From NCBI RefSeq assembly GCF_001422285.1, contig NZ_LMMO01000003.1:511297-575296 (forward strand): 64,000 bases of DNA, in the 5' to 3' direction. The position numbers and the translations under genes are program-made. The DNA comes from Frigoribacterium sp. Leaf263. Its GTDB lineage: Bacteria > Actinomycetota > Actinomycetes > Actinomycetales > Microbacteriaceae. The notes beneath the pieces were generated by a model, which made no database searches, was not told the origin of the DNA, and was given only the letters and a program-made list of their open reading frames with translations. Shown in pieces: positions 46,437 to 55,935 of the stretch (position 1 is its first letter; every line of letters starts with the position of its first letter).

Positions 46437-47675
46437 TCACCAGTCGTGCACCGTGCCGTCGGCCAGCCGGTTGTAGGGCAGGTAGGCCTTCTCGTACGGG
46501 TACGCGGCCGCCGCCCGCTCGTTCAGCTCGACGCCGATGCCCGGCTGGTCGCCCGGGTGCAGCATCCCGTCCGTGAAGGTGAAGCTCTGCTCGAAGACCT
46601 CGTCCGTCCGGGCGCCGTGCTTCATGTACTCCTGGATGCCGAAGTTGTGGATCGCGAGGCCGAGGTGCATCGCGGCCGCCATCCCCACCGGGGAGATGTC
46701 GGTCGGACCGTGCATGCCCGACTTGATCTGGTACTGCGCCGCGTAGTCGAGCACCTTGCGGAGGTGGGTGACGCCCCCGGTGTGCGTGACCGCGCTGCGG
46801 ACGTAGTCGACGAGCTGCTCGCGGATGATCTGCTGGTAGTCCCAGACCGTGTTGAAGATCTCGCCGATCGCCAGGGGAGTCGTCGTGTGCTGGCGGACGA
46901 GGCGCAGCGCCTCGGGGTTCTCGGCCGGGGTGACGTCCTCCAGCCAGAAGAGGTCGTAGGGCTCCAGGGACTTCCCGAGCGACGCCGCCTGGATGGGCGT
47001 CATGCGGTGGTGTCCGTCGTGCAGCAGCGGGATCTCGGGGCCGAACTCGTTCCGCACGGCCTCGAAGACCGTCGGCACGTGCCGCAGGTACGACCGGGTG
47101 TCCCAGTCCTCCTCGTTGGGCAGCGCCCCGCGCTGGGCGGGCTCGTGGTCGTAGCGGACACCGCTGTTGGCGTCGAAGGTCGCATTCGAGGCGATGCCGT
47201 AGATCGACTTCAGACCGGGCACCCCCGTCTGGATCCGGATCGCCCTGTAGCCCTGCTCCTGGTGGTCGCGGACGCTGTCGAACAGCTCCTCGAGGTCCTT
47301 GCCCGAGGCGTGACCGTAGGTCAGCAGGCCCGTCCTCGACGCCCCGCCGAGCAGCTGGTAGAGCGGCATCCCGGCGATCTTCGCCTTGATGTCCCAGAGG
47401 GCGACGTCGACGGCGGCGATGGCGGCCATGGTCACCGGCCCGCGACGCCAGTAGGCGCTGCGGTAGAGGAACTGCCAGGTGTCCTCGATTCGGGCGGGAT
47501 CGCGTCCGATCAGCAGCGGCACGACGTGCTCGGTCAGATAGGCGACGACCGCGAGCTCGCGCCCGTTCAGCGTGGCGTCGCCGAGCCCCGTGACCCCCTC
47601 GTCGGTCGTCAGCTTCAGCGTGACGAAGTTGCGGTCGGGGCTGGTGACGATGACCTCGGCCTCATCGATCTTCAT
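46437..47675 (-). CDS. Enolase-superfamily sugar acid dehydratase (mannonate dehydratase/RspA-like)
   Basis: 412 aa. Mandelate-racemase-type fold with metal ligands in [11 protein letters not shown] (Asp near 219), WLEDVTP (Glu) and [13 protein letters not shown] (Glu). The end [30 protein letters not shown] is diagnostic of the ManD/RspA group. It dehydrates D-mannonate or another sugar acid to a 2-keto-3-deoxy acid. It is not surrounded by sugar-acid transport or uptake genes, so the true substrate is open. An AAGGAGA-type site precedes the ATG. Confidence 0.85.
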   Translation of the reverse strand: MKIDEAEVIVTSPDRNFVTLKLTTDEGVTGLGDATLNGRELAVVAYLTEHVVPLLIGRDPARIEDTWQFLYRSAYWRRGPVTMAAIAAVDVALWDIKAKIAGMPLYQLLGGASRTGLLTYGHASGKDLEELFDSVRDHQEQGYRAIRIQTGVPGLKSIYGIASNATFDANSGVRYDHEPAQRGALPNEEDWDTRSYLRHVPTVFEAVRNEFGPEIPLLHDGHHRMTPIQAASLGKSLEPYDLFWLEDVTPAENPEALRLVRQHTTTPLAIGEIFNTVWDYQQIIREQLVDYVRSAVTHTGGVTHLRKVLDYAAQYQIKSGMHGPTDISPVGMAAAMHLGLAIHNFGIQEYMKHGARTDEVFEQSFTFTDGMLHPGDQPGIGVELNERAAAAYPYEKAYLPYNRLADGTVHDW

Positions 47676-47774
47676 TCGGTCTCCTTCGACTGGATGGCTG
47701 CGCGGTGACGGAACCTCGCTTCTTCCAGCCTACGGAGGCGATGCGGCGTCGACTCGGCGAGGCACGGGCCTGCC

Positions 47775-47814
47775 GACCCGCGCCTCCTCGGCTCCCGGCT
47801 CCGCGCCTCCTCGG
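47775..47814 (-). repeat. Two neighbouring copies of the dispersed word in intergenic DNA
   Basis: GACCCGCGCCTCCTCGG at 47775-47791 and CCGCGCCTCCTCGG at 47801-47814 on the + strand, in the gap between the TraR/DksA-like and mannonate-dehydratase-like genes. Confidence 0.8.
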
Positions 47815-47860
47815 CTCGGGCCCCGTCTGCTGGCACTCGTCGCGGCGGGGGAGGGGCGGG

Positions 47861-48196
47861 TCACCGCGCGCAGTCGATGCAGAGCCTCGCGGTGGGCCGG
47901 GCCTCGAGCCGCGCCTCGCCGATGCGGGCGGAGCAGCGCTCGCACCGGCCGAAGGTGCCGGACTCGATTCGTTCGAGAGCGGCACGGGCGTCATCGGCCC
48001 GTTCCAGCGCCGAGAGCCGGATGGCGTCGAGCTGCGACCGTTCGTAGGCGATGGTCGACCCCTCGGGATCGTGCTCGTCGTCGACGTTGGCCGACTCGCG
48101 GGCCTCGGACACCGCCTCCATGTCGCGTCGCAGGCGGTCGGCCAGCGACAGGGCGTCGTCGCGGATCCGCTCGAGGCGGGCGACCGGCCCGATCAC
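47861..48196 (-). CDS. TraR/DksA-like C4 zinc-finger protein
   Basis: 111 aa from GTG 48196, which overlaps the GST gene stop by 4 bp. It has a coiled-coil N-terminal helix pair (about 1-75) and a C4 zinc finger CERC...CIDC (about 87-108). Members of this family bind RNA polymerase through the secondary channel. The acidic coiled-coil tip of E. coli DksA is not obvious, so it may be a minimal actinobacterial member. Coupled to the gene upstream. Confidence 0.8.
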   Translation of the reverse strand: MIGPVARLERIRDDALSLADRLRRDMEAVSEARESANVDDEHDPEGSTIAYERSQLDAIRLSALERADDARAALERIESGTFGRCERCSARIGEARLEARPTARLCIDCAR

Positions 48197-49215
48197 GGGG
48201 CGACGAGCGGGGGCACCTCTTCGCCGGCGCGGGGAGGAGCCGGGGGAGTGCCGTCGCCGAAGGGCCGTCCGCCGAGTCGCTCTCGGCCGTGCTCGGTCAG
48301 CCAGCCCGACGGGTCGGGTCCGGCGGGCACGATGCCGGTCGGATTGATGTCGCTGTGGACGACGTAGTAGTGCTTCTTGATCTGGTCGAAGTCGATCGTG
48401 TCGCCGAAGCCGGGGGTCTGGAAGAGGTCGCGGGCGTAGGCCCAGAGCACCGGCATCTCGGTGAGCTTGTTCCGGTTGCACTTGAAGTGGCCGTGGTAGA
48501 CGGCGTCGAAGCGGGCCAGCGTGGTGAAGAGCCGGATGTCGGCCTCGGTGATCGTGTCGCCCACGAGGAACCGCTGATCGGTCAGTCGTCCGGACAGCCA
48601 GTCGAGGCGCTCGAAGAGGGTTCGGTAGGCCCGCTCGTAGCTCTTCTGCGAGCCGGCGAACCCCGCGCGGTAGACGCCGTTGTTGACGTCTCGGAAGACG
48701 ACGGCGTCGACCTCGTCGATCTCGGCCCGGAGGTGCTCGGGGTAGAGGTCGGGCGCGCCGTCGCGATGGAACTCCGTCCACTCGGTGGCGAGGTCGAGGG
48801 TGATCTGCGGGAAGTCGTTCGTGACGACCTTGCCGCTCGGCACATCGACGATCGCGGGCACGGTGATCCCCCGCGGGTAGTCGGGCGTGCGCTTGAAGAA
48901 CGCCTCCTGGAGCCGCTCGATGCCGAGCACGGGGTCACGGCCGTCGGGGTCGAGGTCGAAGGTCCAGCTGCGGGCGTCGTGCGTGGGGCCGGGCAGCCCG
49001 AGGGAGATCGCGTCCTCGAGACCGAGCAGGCGGCGCGAGATGACGCTGCGGTTCGCCCAGGGGCAGGCGCGGGCGGCGACGAGCCGGTACCGGCCGGATT
49101 CGACCGGCCAGCCGTCGCCGGCGTCGCGGGTGATCCGGTCTTCGATGTAGTTGGTGTCGCGGGTGTACTCCTGGCCGGGCTCGACGTAGGTGCCGTTCGC
49201 GTGCTGCTCGCTCAT
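48193..49215 (-). CDS. Glutathionyl-hydroquinone-reductase-like GST (Xi class)
   Basis: 340 aa. The active Cys lies in ARACPWANRSVISRRLLGLE (about 49-68). GWLTEHG and the C-terminal HYYVVHSDINPTGIVPAGP match the ECM4/YqjG family. The enzyme reduces S-thiol-hydroquinone adducts; in actinobacteria the thiol would more likely be mycothiol than glutathione. The start is set by the leaderless promoter. Confidence 0.88.
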   Translation of the reverse strand: MSEQHANGTYVEPGQEYTRDTNYIEDRITRDAGDGWPVESGRYRLVAARACPWANRSVISRRLLGLEDAISLGLPGPTHDARSWTFDLDPDGRDPVLGIERLQEAFFKRTPDYPRGITVPAIVDVPSGKVVTNDFPQITLDLATEWTEFHRDGAPDLYPEHLRAEIDEVDAVVFRDVNNGVYRAGFAGSQKSYERAYRTLFERLDWLSGRLTDQRFLVGDTITEADIRLFTTLARFDAVYHGHFKCNRNKLTEMPVLWAYARDLFQTPGFGDTIDFDQIKKHYYVVHSDINPTGIVPAGPDPSGWLTEHGRERLGGRPFGDGTPPAPPRAGEEVPPLVAP

Positions 49216-49221
49216 GCCGCC

Positions 49222-49227
49222 ACCCTA
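49222..49227 (-). promoter_or_regulatory. -10 element of the GST gene (leaderless)
   Basis: TAGGGT on the minus strand, 6 nt before the ATG at 49215. Confidence 0.6.
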
Positions 49228-49237
49228 CGCACGCGCG

Positions 49238-49323
49238 GTCGGCAAGTCCTGTCCGGTGTCGCGGCGGGTGGCGACGCGCGGTCGTCGGGGGCGTGTGCGC
49301 GGCAGGGAGGAGGAGTTGCCGAC
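49238..49323 (+). repeat. Single copy of the 85-bp inverted-repeat element
   Basis: 86 bp with GTCGGCAAGTCC at the left end and GGAGTTGCCGAC at the right end, between the GST gene and dnaE2. Same element as the array at 37290-37909, 11 kb away. Confidence 0.75.
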
Positions 49324-49339
49324 GCGGGGTGGGTGCGGG

Positions 49340-52300
49340 TCAGGCTCCGGCGTCGTCCGAGCCGACGCCGACGCCGACCCCCGAGGAGGCGCGGGTGGCG
49401 CTCCACTCCCGCCACATCGTCTTGAGATCCCAGGCGTCGTCGGCCTCGAGCGAGATGCCGCGCTCGCCGGTGCGACGCGTGCGGCCCTTGATCACCATGA
49501 GCCGGGTGCCGAAGAGCAGCGACCCCGCACGCTGCTGGGCCTCGTCGAAGAACGTCGAGTCGGAGACGCCGCTGCCGTCGTCGAGGCTGATGAAGACGAC
49601 GCGCCGACCGCTGCGCATCGGCGGGGTCTGGGTGGCGATGCGGATGCCCGCCACGAGCACCGTGGTGCCGTTCCAGTGGTCGCGCAGGTCGGCGGCCCGG
49701 ACCACCCCGAGATCGTCGAGCATGGGCCGGTAGCTCTCGATGACGTGCTCGCTGACCTCCATCGAGAGGATGTCGAGCTCGGCGCTCACGCGGTCTCGGA
49801 TGCCGACGTCGGGGGTGCCGGTGGGCACGGTGTCGGAGTCGTCGATGGCGAAGTCGAGCTGGTTCTCGACGTCCACCGCCCGTGGCCGCGTCGCCCGGCC
49901 GGTCAGCGCCCGCACCCGGGCCAGCACGTCGCCGCGGGTCCGGTCGGGTCCGGCGAGCGAGTCGAGGGCCCCGACCTGCGCGAGTCGCTCGAACAGGGAT
50001 CTCGACGGCGTCGCCCGCTGCCAGAAGTCGGTGATGGACTCGTACGGGCGGCCGACGACGACCCGGGCGAGCTCGGCGTCGCTGATGCCGTGCACGTCGG
50101 CGAGCGACAGACGGATGCCCAGGTCGCCCGTGCGGGTCGGGGCGATCGGGGTGGCCGGAGGGCGCAGCCGCTCGACCTGGTAGACGTCGGTCGAGGCGTT
50201 GACGTCGAGCGGCAGCACCGGGATGCCCATCCGCCGCGCCTCGGTCAGCAGCAGCCTCTTCGGGTACATCCCCGGGTCGTGGGTGAGGACGCCGGCGAGG
50301 AACTCGGCCGGGTAGTGCGTCTTCAACCAGGCGCTCTGATAGGTGGGCAGAGCGAACGCCGCACCGTGCGCCTTGCAGAACCCGAACGAGCCGAACCCCT
50401 TCAGCACGGCCCAGACGCGGTCGATGTCGGCATCGGTGTATCGACGACGCCCGGTCTCGGGGTCGACGTTGGCCCGGGTGCGTGCCCTGAACGTCGACTC
50501 GAGGGCGTCGTCGTCGCCCTTGCCCATGTGCCGTCGGATCTCGTCGGCCTCGGCGAGGCTGACCTGCATCGTGGCCTCGAGGATCCGCAGGACGTGCTCG
50601 TGGTAGATCACGACGCCGTAGCTGTCGTCGAGGAACGACGCGAAGCTCGGGTGCACGTAGTCGGGGTGCTGGAACCCGTGCTTCGTGTCGAGGAACGGGG
50701 CGATCATGTTGCCCTTCATCGGGCCGGGGCGGAACAGCGAGATGTCGGCGATGAGATCGGAGTAGCGGTCGGGCTGCATCTTGCCGATCAGCTCGCGTTG
50801 CCCCGGGCTCTCGATCTGGAACATGCCGAGGGTGTGCGTGGTGCGGATGGAGGCGAACGTCGGCTCGTCGTCATGGGGGATCTCGTCGAGCTCGATGCGC
50901 CCCTGGCGGTCGACGTACCGGGCGTCGACGGGCAGCGCCCCCGCCACCGCGGCCCTCGAGCCGTTGACCCGCTCGATCTCGTCGAGGGCGTACGCCAGCG
51001 AGCTCTGCATGCGGACACCCAGCACGTCGAGCTTCAGCAGCCCGGCGTCGTTCATGTCGTGCTTGTCGAACTGGCTCATCGGCAGACCGATTCCGCTCGG
51101 CTGGACGGGGGTCATGCTGAGCAGGTCGGAGTCGCCGAGGATCACCCCGCACGGGTGCATCGAGATGTGCCGAGGCAGTCGGTCGAGCCGCTCGCTGAGA
51201 TCGACGAGCAGGTCGATCTGCCGGTCGCTGCGCGCCAGCTCGGCGATCTCGCGCAGCTCGGGCTTCTCGGCCAGGGCCGTGCGCAGGTCTCGGGCGTTCG
51301 AGCGCCAGACGTTCTTGGCGACGAGATCGATCTGCTCGTCGTCGAGACCGAGGGCCAGACCGGCGTCGCGCACCGCGCCCCTGCCTCGGTAGGTCGACTG
51401 CATCGACATCAGCGTCACGCGGTTGCTGCCGTAGCGGTCGAAGATCGCCCGGTAGACCTCGTGCCTCCTCGCCGACTCCACGTCGATGTCGATGTCGGGC
51501 AGGGTCTCCCTCTTGTTGCCGAGGAACCTCTCGAACAGCAGGTCGTGCTCGATCGGATCGACGTTGGAGATCCGCAGCAGATAGGTGACGAGGCTGCCGG
51601 CCCCCGAGCCGCGAGCGGCGTTCCGGACCCTCATCTCGCGCATGAGCCTCGACACGTCGGCCACGGTCAGGAAGTACCCGGCGAACCCGAACCCGGTGAT
51701 GATGCCGAGCTCGTAGCGCATGCGCTCCTCGACCTTCTCGCGCAGTTCGCGCCCCGCATCGCCGAACCGCTCGGTGACACCGGCCTCGGCCCGACGGAAC
51801 AGCACCTGATCGGGGTCGCCGTCGACGCCCACGGCGCTCGGCTCGGGGACCTTCGGGCGACCCCAGCCGAGATCGGCGGCCGGATCGAGCCGGCACCGGT
51901 CGGCCAGCCTCTCGGTCGCCGACAGCATCTCGTCGGCGGCGCTGCGGGGCAGGGAGGAGGCGTCGGTCACCATCCGCGCGATGCCGCGCATCTCGCCGGC
52001 CCCCTTCAGGTGCGCCTGAGCGTTCGGCTGCGGACGGAAGCTGCCGAGAGCGGCGAGATGACCGGCCGAGTCGAGGACGTCGGCGGTGACCGCCTCGTCG
52101 GAGTCGAGATACCGCACGGCGTTGGTCAGCACGGCCGGCACCCCGACATGATCGGCCAGCTCGAGCATGCGGGCGGCGTGTCGGATGCTGCGGCTCTCGC
52201 CCGGCTCGGTCAGATGGCAGACGACCTCGACCACGACCCCTCCGGGCAGCATCGCCGCCCAGTCCGTCAACGCCGCCGCCGCCTCCGTGTGCCGACCCGC

Positions 52301-52789
52301 CTGCACCAGTCTGCCCACGTCGGAGTCGGGGCCGAGCAGCACCGTCGCCGCCGGCCCGGAGTCTCCTTGGACGAAAGCCCTGACCCTCGACCGGCCGATC
52401 GTCGCCACGCTGTTCGCGCTGCCGCTCGCCTTCTTCGTCGCCCGCCCGTGCGCGGCGCTGATCAGGCGGCAGAGGGCCGCCCACCCCGCCCCCGCCGGTC
52501 CGCCGTCGACCGCCCCGTGAGCGAGCACGACGATCCGCTCGACCGTCGAGCCCTCCGGGGCGGCGCCCGGCCGGTCGTCGCGGCACCCGAGCTCGACGCC
52601 GACGATGGGGTCGACGCCCGCCGCCCGGCACGCCCCGATGTGCCGGATCGCCCCGTAGAGGCCGTCTCGGTCGGTGATGGCGGCCGCGTCGGCCCCGCGT
52701 TCGGCGACGGCGTCGACGAGGGTCTTCGGATGGGCCGTGCCGTAGTGGGCGCTGAACGCCGACGCGACGCGCAGATGGGTGAAACGCAT
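49340..52789 (-). CDS. dnaE2: Error-prone DNA polymerase III alpha subunit
   Basis: 1149 aa from ATG 52789. PHP domain at the N terminus (THLRVASAFSAHYG, AITDRDGLYG), polymerase palm with the catalytic PDIDIDVESARR, then the tau-binding-type and OB regions. The PHP metal-ligand pattern and length fit DnaE2/ImuC rather than replicative DnaE1. It performs damage-induced mutagenesis with ImuA' and ImuB. A perfect LexA box overlaps its promoter. imuA' and imuB, normally just upstream, are not in the window, while DUF6504 lies 6 kb away. Confidence 0.92.
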   Translation of the reverse strand: MRFTHLRVASAFSAHYGTAHPKTLVDAVAERGADAAAITDRDGLYGAIRHIGACRAAGVDPIVGVELGCRDDRPGAAPEGSTVERIVVLAHGAVDGGPAGAGWAALCRLISAAHGRATKKASGSANSVATIGRSRVRAFVQGDSGPAATVLLGPDSDVGRLVQAGRHTEAAAALTDWAAMLPGGVVVEVVCHLTEPGESRSIRHAARMLELADHVGVPAVLTNAVRYLDSDEAVTADVLDSAGHLAALGSFRPQPNAQAHLKGAGEMRGIARMVTDASSLPRSAADEMLSATERLADRCRLDPAADLGWGRPKVPEPSAVGVDGDPDQVLFRRAEAGVTERFGDAGRELREKVEERMRYELGIITGFGFAGYFLTVADVSRLMREMRVRNAARGSGAGSLVTYLLRISNVDPIEHDLLFERFLGNKRETLPDIDIDVESARRHEVYRAIFDRYGSNRVTLMSMQSTYRGRGAVRDAGLALGLDDEQIDLVAKNVWRSNARDLRTALAEKPELREIAELARSDRQIDLLVDLSERLDRLPRHISMHPCGVILGDSDLLSMTPVQPSGIGLPMSQFDKHDMNDAGLLKLDVLGVRMQSSLAYALDEIERVNGSRAAVAGALPVDARYVDRQGRIELDEIPHDDEPTFASIRTTHTLGMFQIESPGQRELIGKMQPDRYSDLIADISLFRPGPMKGNMIAPFLDTKHGFQHPDYVHPSFASFLDDSYGVVIYHEHVLRILEATMQVSLAEADEIRRHMGKGDDDALESTFRARTRANVDPETGRRRYTDADIDRVWAVLKGFGSFGFCKAHGAAFALPTYQSAWLKTHYPAEFLAGVLTHDPGMYPKRLLLTEARRMGIPVLPLDVNASTDVYQVERLRPPATPIAPTRTGDLGIRLSLADVHGISDAELARVVVGRPYESITDFWQRATPSRSLFERLAQVGALDSLAGPDRTRGDVLARVRALTGRATRPRAVDVENQLDFAIDDSDTVPTGTPDVGIRDRVSAELDILSMEVSEHVIESYRPMLDDLGVVRAADLRDHWNGTTVLVAGIRIATQTPPMRSGRRVVFISLDDGSGVSDSTFFDEAQQRAGSLLFGTRLMVIKGRTRRTGERGISLEADDAWDLKTMWREWSATRASSGVGVGVGSDDAGA
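49381..49397 (+). repeat. Near copy of the dispersed word
   Basis: CCGAGGAGGCGCGGGTG, one change from the 17-mer, in the last codons of dnaE2 (read Thr-Arg-Ala-Ser-Ser). Confidence 0.65.
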
Positions 52790-52828
52790 GACTCGTGCCT
52801 CGTGCTCAGACCCCCCGGCCGGGTCGGT

Positions 52829-52851
52829 TCGAACAGATGTTCGATCAGTGT
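52829..52851 (-). promoter_or_regulatory. LexA (SOS) box and -10 element of dnaE2
   Basis: TCGAAC-AGAT-GTTCGA (52829-52844) is a perfect match to the actinobacterial LexA site. A minus-strand TACACT -10 box (52846-52851) lies next to it, so the box covers the transcription start of dnaE2. The FUSC gene diverges from here and may also be affected. Confidence 0.85.
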
Positions 52852-52902
52852 ACGTGCTGATGCGACCAGTCGGGGTCGCCGCCCGACTGACATCATCGGA
52901 GG

Positions 52903-54273
52903 ATGACCGACCGCCCATCGACCCTCCGCCGGGACGCCCGCACCGTCGGGCACTGGACGCGCGTGCTGCTCGCCCAGCCGCGCCTCCTGCTCGCCGTGAA
53001 GACGGCGCTCGCCGCGGGCCTGGCCTACTGGATCGCCCCGCAGATCCCCGGGACGGCGGCCGACTACCCGTACTACGCGCCCCTCGGTGCGGTCATCGCC
53101 ATGTACCCGACGCTGCGGGCCTCGCTGCGACAGGGCATCCAGGTGCTGCTGGGCGTCGTCGTCGGCATCGCCCTCGCCACGGCGGTCTTCGCCCTGCAGG
53201 AGGGGCCGCCCGGCGTCCTCGCCGTCGCCGCGCTGGTCGGCGTCGGCGTCGTGCTCGCCGGCATCCGCTGGCTCGGCGCCGGTCGCGACTGGGTGCTCAC
53301 CGCCGGCCTGTTCGTGCTGCTGCTCGGAGGATCCGACACCGAGTCGTACGGCATCGGCTACATCGTCCAGCTCGGCGTCGGCGTCGTCGTGGGCGTCGTC
53401 GTCAACTTCGTGATCGTGCCGCCGCTGAACACCTCGCGTGCGGACACGCGGCTCCGTAGGGTCCGGCAGGCGCTCGCCGATCGAGCCGACGAGATCGCCG
53501 GGGTCTTCGAGACGCCCTGGCCCCTCGAGGACGATGACTGGGAGGACCGCGTCGGCGAGCTCCCCGCCACCCTCCACAGCGTCCGATCGTCGGTGCAGTA
53601 CGCCGACGAGTCGCGGAGGATGAACCCCCGGTGGCTGCTGCGTCGACGCGATCTCGGCCGCGAGTACGCCGAACTGGCCGCGTTCGAGCGGGTCTCGTTC
53701 CATCTGCAGGACATCGCCGAGGTCTCGGGGGTCCTCGGCCGACGCATCGGCCGCCAGATCGGCATGCCCGACTCGCTCGCCCCGGCCGTGGCGCACACCC
53801 TCCACGGCGTCGCCGAGGTGATCAGGCGTCACGACTCCGACGCCGACGTGTTCGTCGAGGCCCGTCGTCGCATCGCCGACCTCTGGGAGGCGATCGACGC
53901 CCACCGCGACCGCCCCACCACCGACACCAGCGGCGGGGTCTCGATCGCCGTCTCGCTCGGCCGCATCGTCGCCGCCCTCGACCCCGACGACGGCACCGCC
54001 CCTCGGCCCGCCGAGCCGGACGTGAGCACGGCGGGTGGCGACACCGACGCCGAGGAGGCGCGCACGGGATCCGAGGACGCCGAGGAGGCGCGCACAGGAT
54101 CCGAGGACGCCGACGGAGACGAGGCACCCGACGTGGACGACACCGCCGACGTCGACGACACCGCCGACGGCGACGCCGCCGACGTCGATGACACCGCCGA
54201 CGGGGACGCCGCGGCCAGGGCGGCGGGCGACGACGACGCGCCCCGCGACACCGTCCGACGCGACGCCGACTGA
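52903..54273 (+). CDS. FUSC-family (aromatic acid exporter-like) membrane protein
   Basis: 456 aa. Six predicted helices in the N-terminal ~165 residues, including LAVKTALAAGLAYWIAPQIPG and APLGAVIAMYPTLRASLRQG, then a long helical cytoplasmic region (about 170-370). The tail is very acidic (about 380-456) with repeated AEEARTGSED and DVDDTADGDA units. The family includes AaeB/YccS-like exporters. A GGAGG lies directly before the ATG at 52903. The tail contains two near copies of the dispersed word. Confidence 0.78.
   Translation: MTDRPSTLRRDARTVGHWTRVLLAQPRLLLAVKTALAAGLAYWIAPQIPGTAADYPYYAPLGAVIAMYPTLRASLRQGIQVLLGVVVGIALATAVFALQEGPPGVLAVAALVGVGVVLAGIRWLGAGRDWVLTAGLFVLLLGGSDTESYGIGYIVQLGVGVVVGVVVNFVIVPPLNTSRADTRLRRVRQALADRADEIAGVFETPWPLEDDDWEDRVGELPATLHSVRSSVQYADESRRMNPRWLLRRRDLGREYAELAAFERVSFHLQDIAEVSGVLGRRIGRQIGMPDSLAPAVAHTLHGVAEVIRRHDSDADVFVEARRRIADLWEAIDAHRDRPTTDTSGGVSIAVSLGRIVAALDPDDGTAPRPAEPDVSTAGGDTDAEEARTGSEDAEEARTGSEDADGDEAPDVDDTADVDDTADGDAADVDDTADGDAAARAAGDDDAPRDTVRRDAD
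54050..54095 (+). repeat. Two 30-bp direct repeats in the FUSC tail
   Basis: CCGAGGAGGCGCGCAC at 54050 and 54080, within 30-bp repeats. They are partial matches to the dispersed word, with a second 30-bp repeat family just after (Val-Asp-Asp-Thr-Ala-Asp-Gly-Asp-Ala). Confidence 0.7.
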
Positions 54274-54477
54274 CGGGGTGCGACGCCCGTCGCCCAAGAG
54301 CAGTACGGTTGACCGGGCACCGACGCCGAGACGCGACCCGAGCCACGACCGGCCGGGGCGGTCGACGGGAATGCCCGTCCGCCCTGTGCGTTGACACCCG
54401 TGGCCCGAGCATCCCCACCCGCCGCCAGATCGACAAGCGACGACCCGTTCGCCGCCCTCATCCATGAAAGCCGCACA

Positions 54478-55842
54478 GTGACAGACACCACCACCCTCAT
54501 CATCCTCGGAGCCAGCGGAGACCTCACCGAGCGTCTGCTGCTCCCCGGCCTCGCCAGCCTGCTGAAGAGCGACCGCGGAGTCGACGTGCAGCTGATCGGC
54601 ACCGGCCGCAGCGAGCGGAGCCCCGAAGAATGGGACGACGTCGTCAAGACGGCGTTCAACGGCGACGCCGGCAGCGACCTCGCCAAGAAGACCCTCGCGT
54701 CGAGCCGCTACATCCAGGGCGACCCCACCACGGTCGAGCACCTGAAGGCCCTGTTCGATGCCAGCGAGGGCACCCCCGTGATGTACTTCGCCCTTCCGCC
54801 GGCGATCAGCACCCGCGTGATCCAGGCGCTCGCCGAGATCGACCTGCCCGACGGTCTCCGCCTCGCCCTCGAGAAGCCCTTCGGCTCCGACGAGGAGAGC
54901 GCCCGCGAGCTCAACGCCGAGCTGCTCAAGATCGTCCCGGAGGAGCGCATCCACCGCACCGATCACTTCCTCGGTCGGGCCACGGTGCTCAACATGATCG
55001 GCCTGCGGTTCGCGAACCGCCTCTTCGAGCCGGTCTGGAACAGCGAGAACATCGAGAAGGTCGAGATCTTCTACGACGAGGTCCTCGGTCTCGAGGGTCG
55101 CGCCCAGTACTACGACAAGGCCGGCGCCCTGATCGACATGATCCAGAGCCACCTGCTGCAGGTGCTCGCGGTCATCGCGATGGACGCCCCGTCGTCGATC
55201 GACTCGGTCGAGCTCCGCAGCGAGATCGCCCGCGTCCTCCGCGCCACCTGGGTCCGAGACGCGGACCCCGTCGCGTCGAGCCGTCGGGCGCAGTACACGG
55301 CCGGCACCATCGACGGCAAGGACGTCCCGTCGTACGCCGACGAGGACGGCGTCGACGTCGAGCGTCAGACCGAGACCCTCGCCGAGGTCGAGTTCGAGGT
55401 CAAGACGCGCCGCTGGGCCGGGGTCCCGTTCATCCTCCGCTCGGGCAAGGGCATGACCAAGATCCGCAAGGAGGTCCTCATCACGTTCAAGCCCGTCCCG
55501 GCGCTGCCCGAGGGCCTCAACGGTTCGTCGACGCCCGACACGCTGCGCATCGAGATCAGCCCCGAGACGATGGAGCTCGGCGTCACGACCAACGGCTCCG
55601 GCAACCCCTTCGACCTCGAGAAGTCGACCATGTCGGTCACGCTCGGCAAGCCCGAGCTCACGCCCTACGGCGAGGTCCTCAGCGGCATCTTCCACGACGA
55701 CCCGACGCTGTCGATCCGCGGTGACGTCGCCGAGCGCTGCTGGGCCATCGTCGCTCCCGTGATCGACGCCTGGAAGGCCGGGCAGGTCCCGCTCGACACC
55801 TACGCGGCCGGCTCGACCGGTCCGTCGGACTGGCCCGCCTGA
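54478..55842 (+). CDS. zwf: Glucose-6-phosphate 1-dehydrogenase
   Basis: 454 aa from GTG 54478. NADP-binding GASGDLTERLLLPGL (about 10-24) and the substrate motif RTDHFLGR (about 159-166; consensus R-I-D-H-Y-L-G-K) are clear. EKPFGSDEESA and FILRSGKGM are further signatures. It is about 50 residues shorter than the common actinobacterial Zwf, matching the short isoform seen in Microbacteriaceae, and lacks opcA and gnd nearby. It starts the oxidative pentose phosphate pathway, making NADPH. Confidence 0.88.
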   Translation: MTDTTTLIILGASGDLTERLLLPGLASLLKSDRGVDVQLIGTGRSERSPEEWDDVVKTAFNGDAGSDLAKKTLASSRYIQGDPTTVEHLKALFDASEGTPVMYFALPPAISTRVIQALAEIDLPDGLRLALEKPFGSDEESARELNAELLKIVPEERIHRTDHFLGRATVLNMIGLRFANRLFEPVWNSENIEKVEIFYDEVLGLEGRAQYYDKAGALIDMIQSHLLQVLAVIAMDAPSSIDSVELRSEIARVLRATWVRDADPVASSRRAQYTAGTIDGKDVPSYADEDGVDVERQTETLAEVEFEVKTRRWAGVPFILRSGKGMTKIRKEVLITFKPVPALPEGLNGSSTPDTLRIEISPETMELGVTTNGSGNPFDLEKSTMSVTLGKPELTPYGEVLSGIFHDDPTLSIRGDVAERCWAIVAPVIDAWKAGQVPLDTYAAGSTGPSDWPA

Positions 55843-55863
55843 TCCGTCCGCGTCGTCCTCCGT

Positions 55864-55896
55864 CGGCCGCCCCGCTCCCCGTGAGCAGGGCGGCCG
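55864..55896. terminator. Bidirectional terminator between zwf and the GH15 gene
   Basis: CGGCCGCCCCGCT (55864-55876) and AGCAGGGCGGCCG (55884-55896) form a 13-bp stem with one mismatch between two convergent genes. Confidence 0.65.
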
Positions 55897-55915
55897 TCGT
55901 CGTCGAGGGCGTCCC

Positions 55916-55935
55916 CTAGGAGGCGCGGGTCGACC
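55916..55935 (+). repeat. Copy of the dispersed word at the end of the GH15 gene
   Basis: TAGGAGGCGCGGGTCGACC, one base off the 15-mer, provides the last codons and stop of the GH15 gene (read Ser-Thr-Arg-Ala-Ser-stop). Confidence 0.7.

Noticed and set aside
49190-52906. A 1238-codon open frame on the + strand opposite dnaE2
   Set aside because: It is antisense to a clear polymerase gene, has no recognisable domain, and is the usual mirror frame in very GC-rich DNA.
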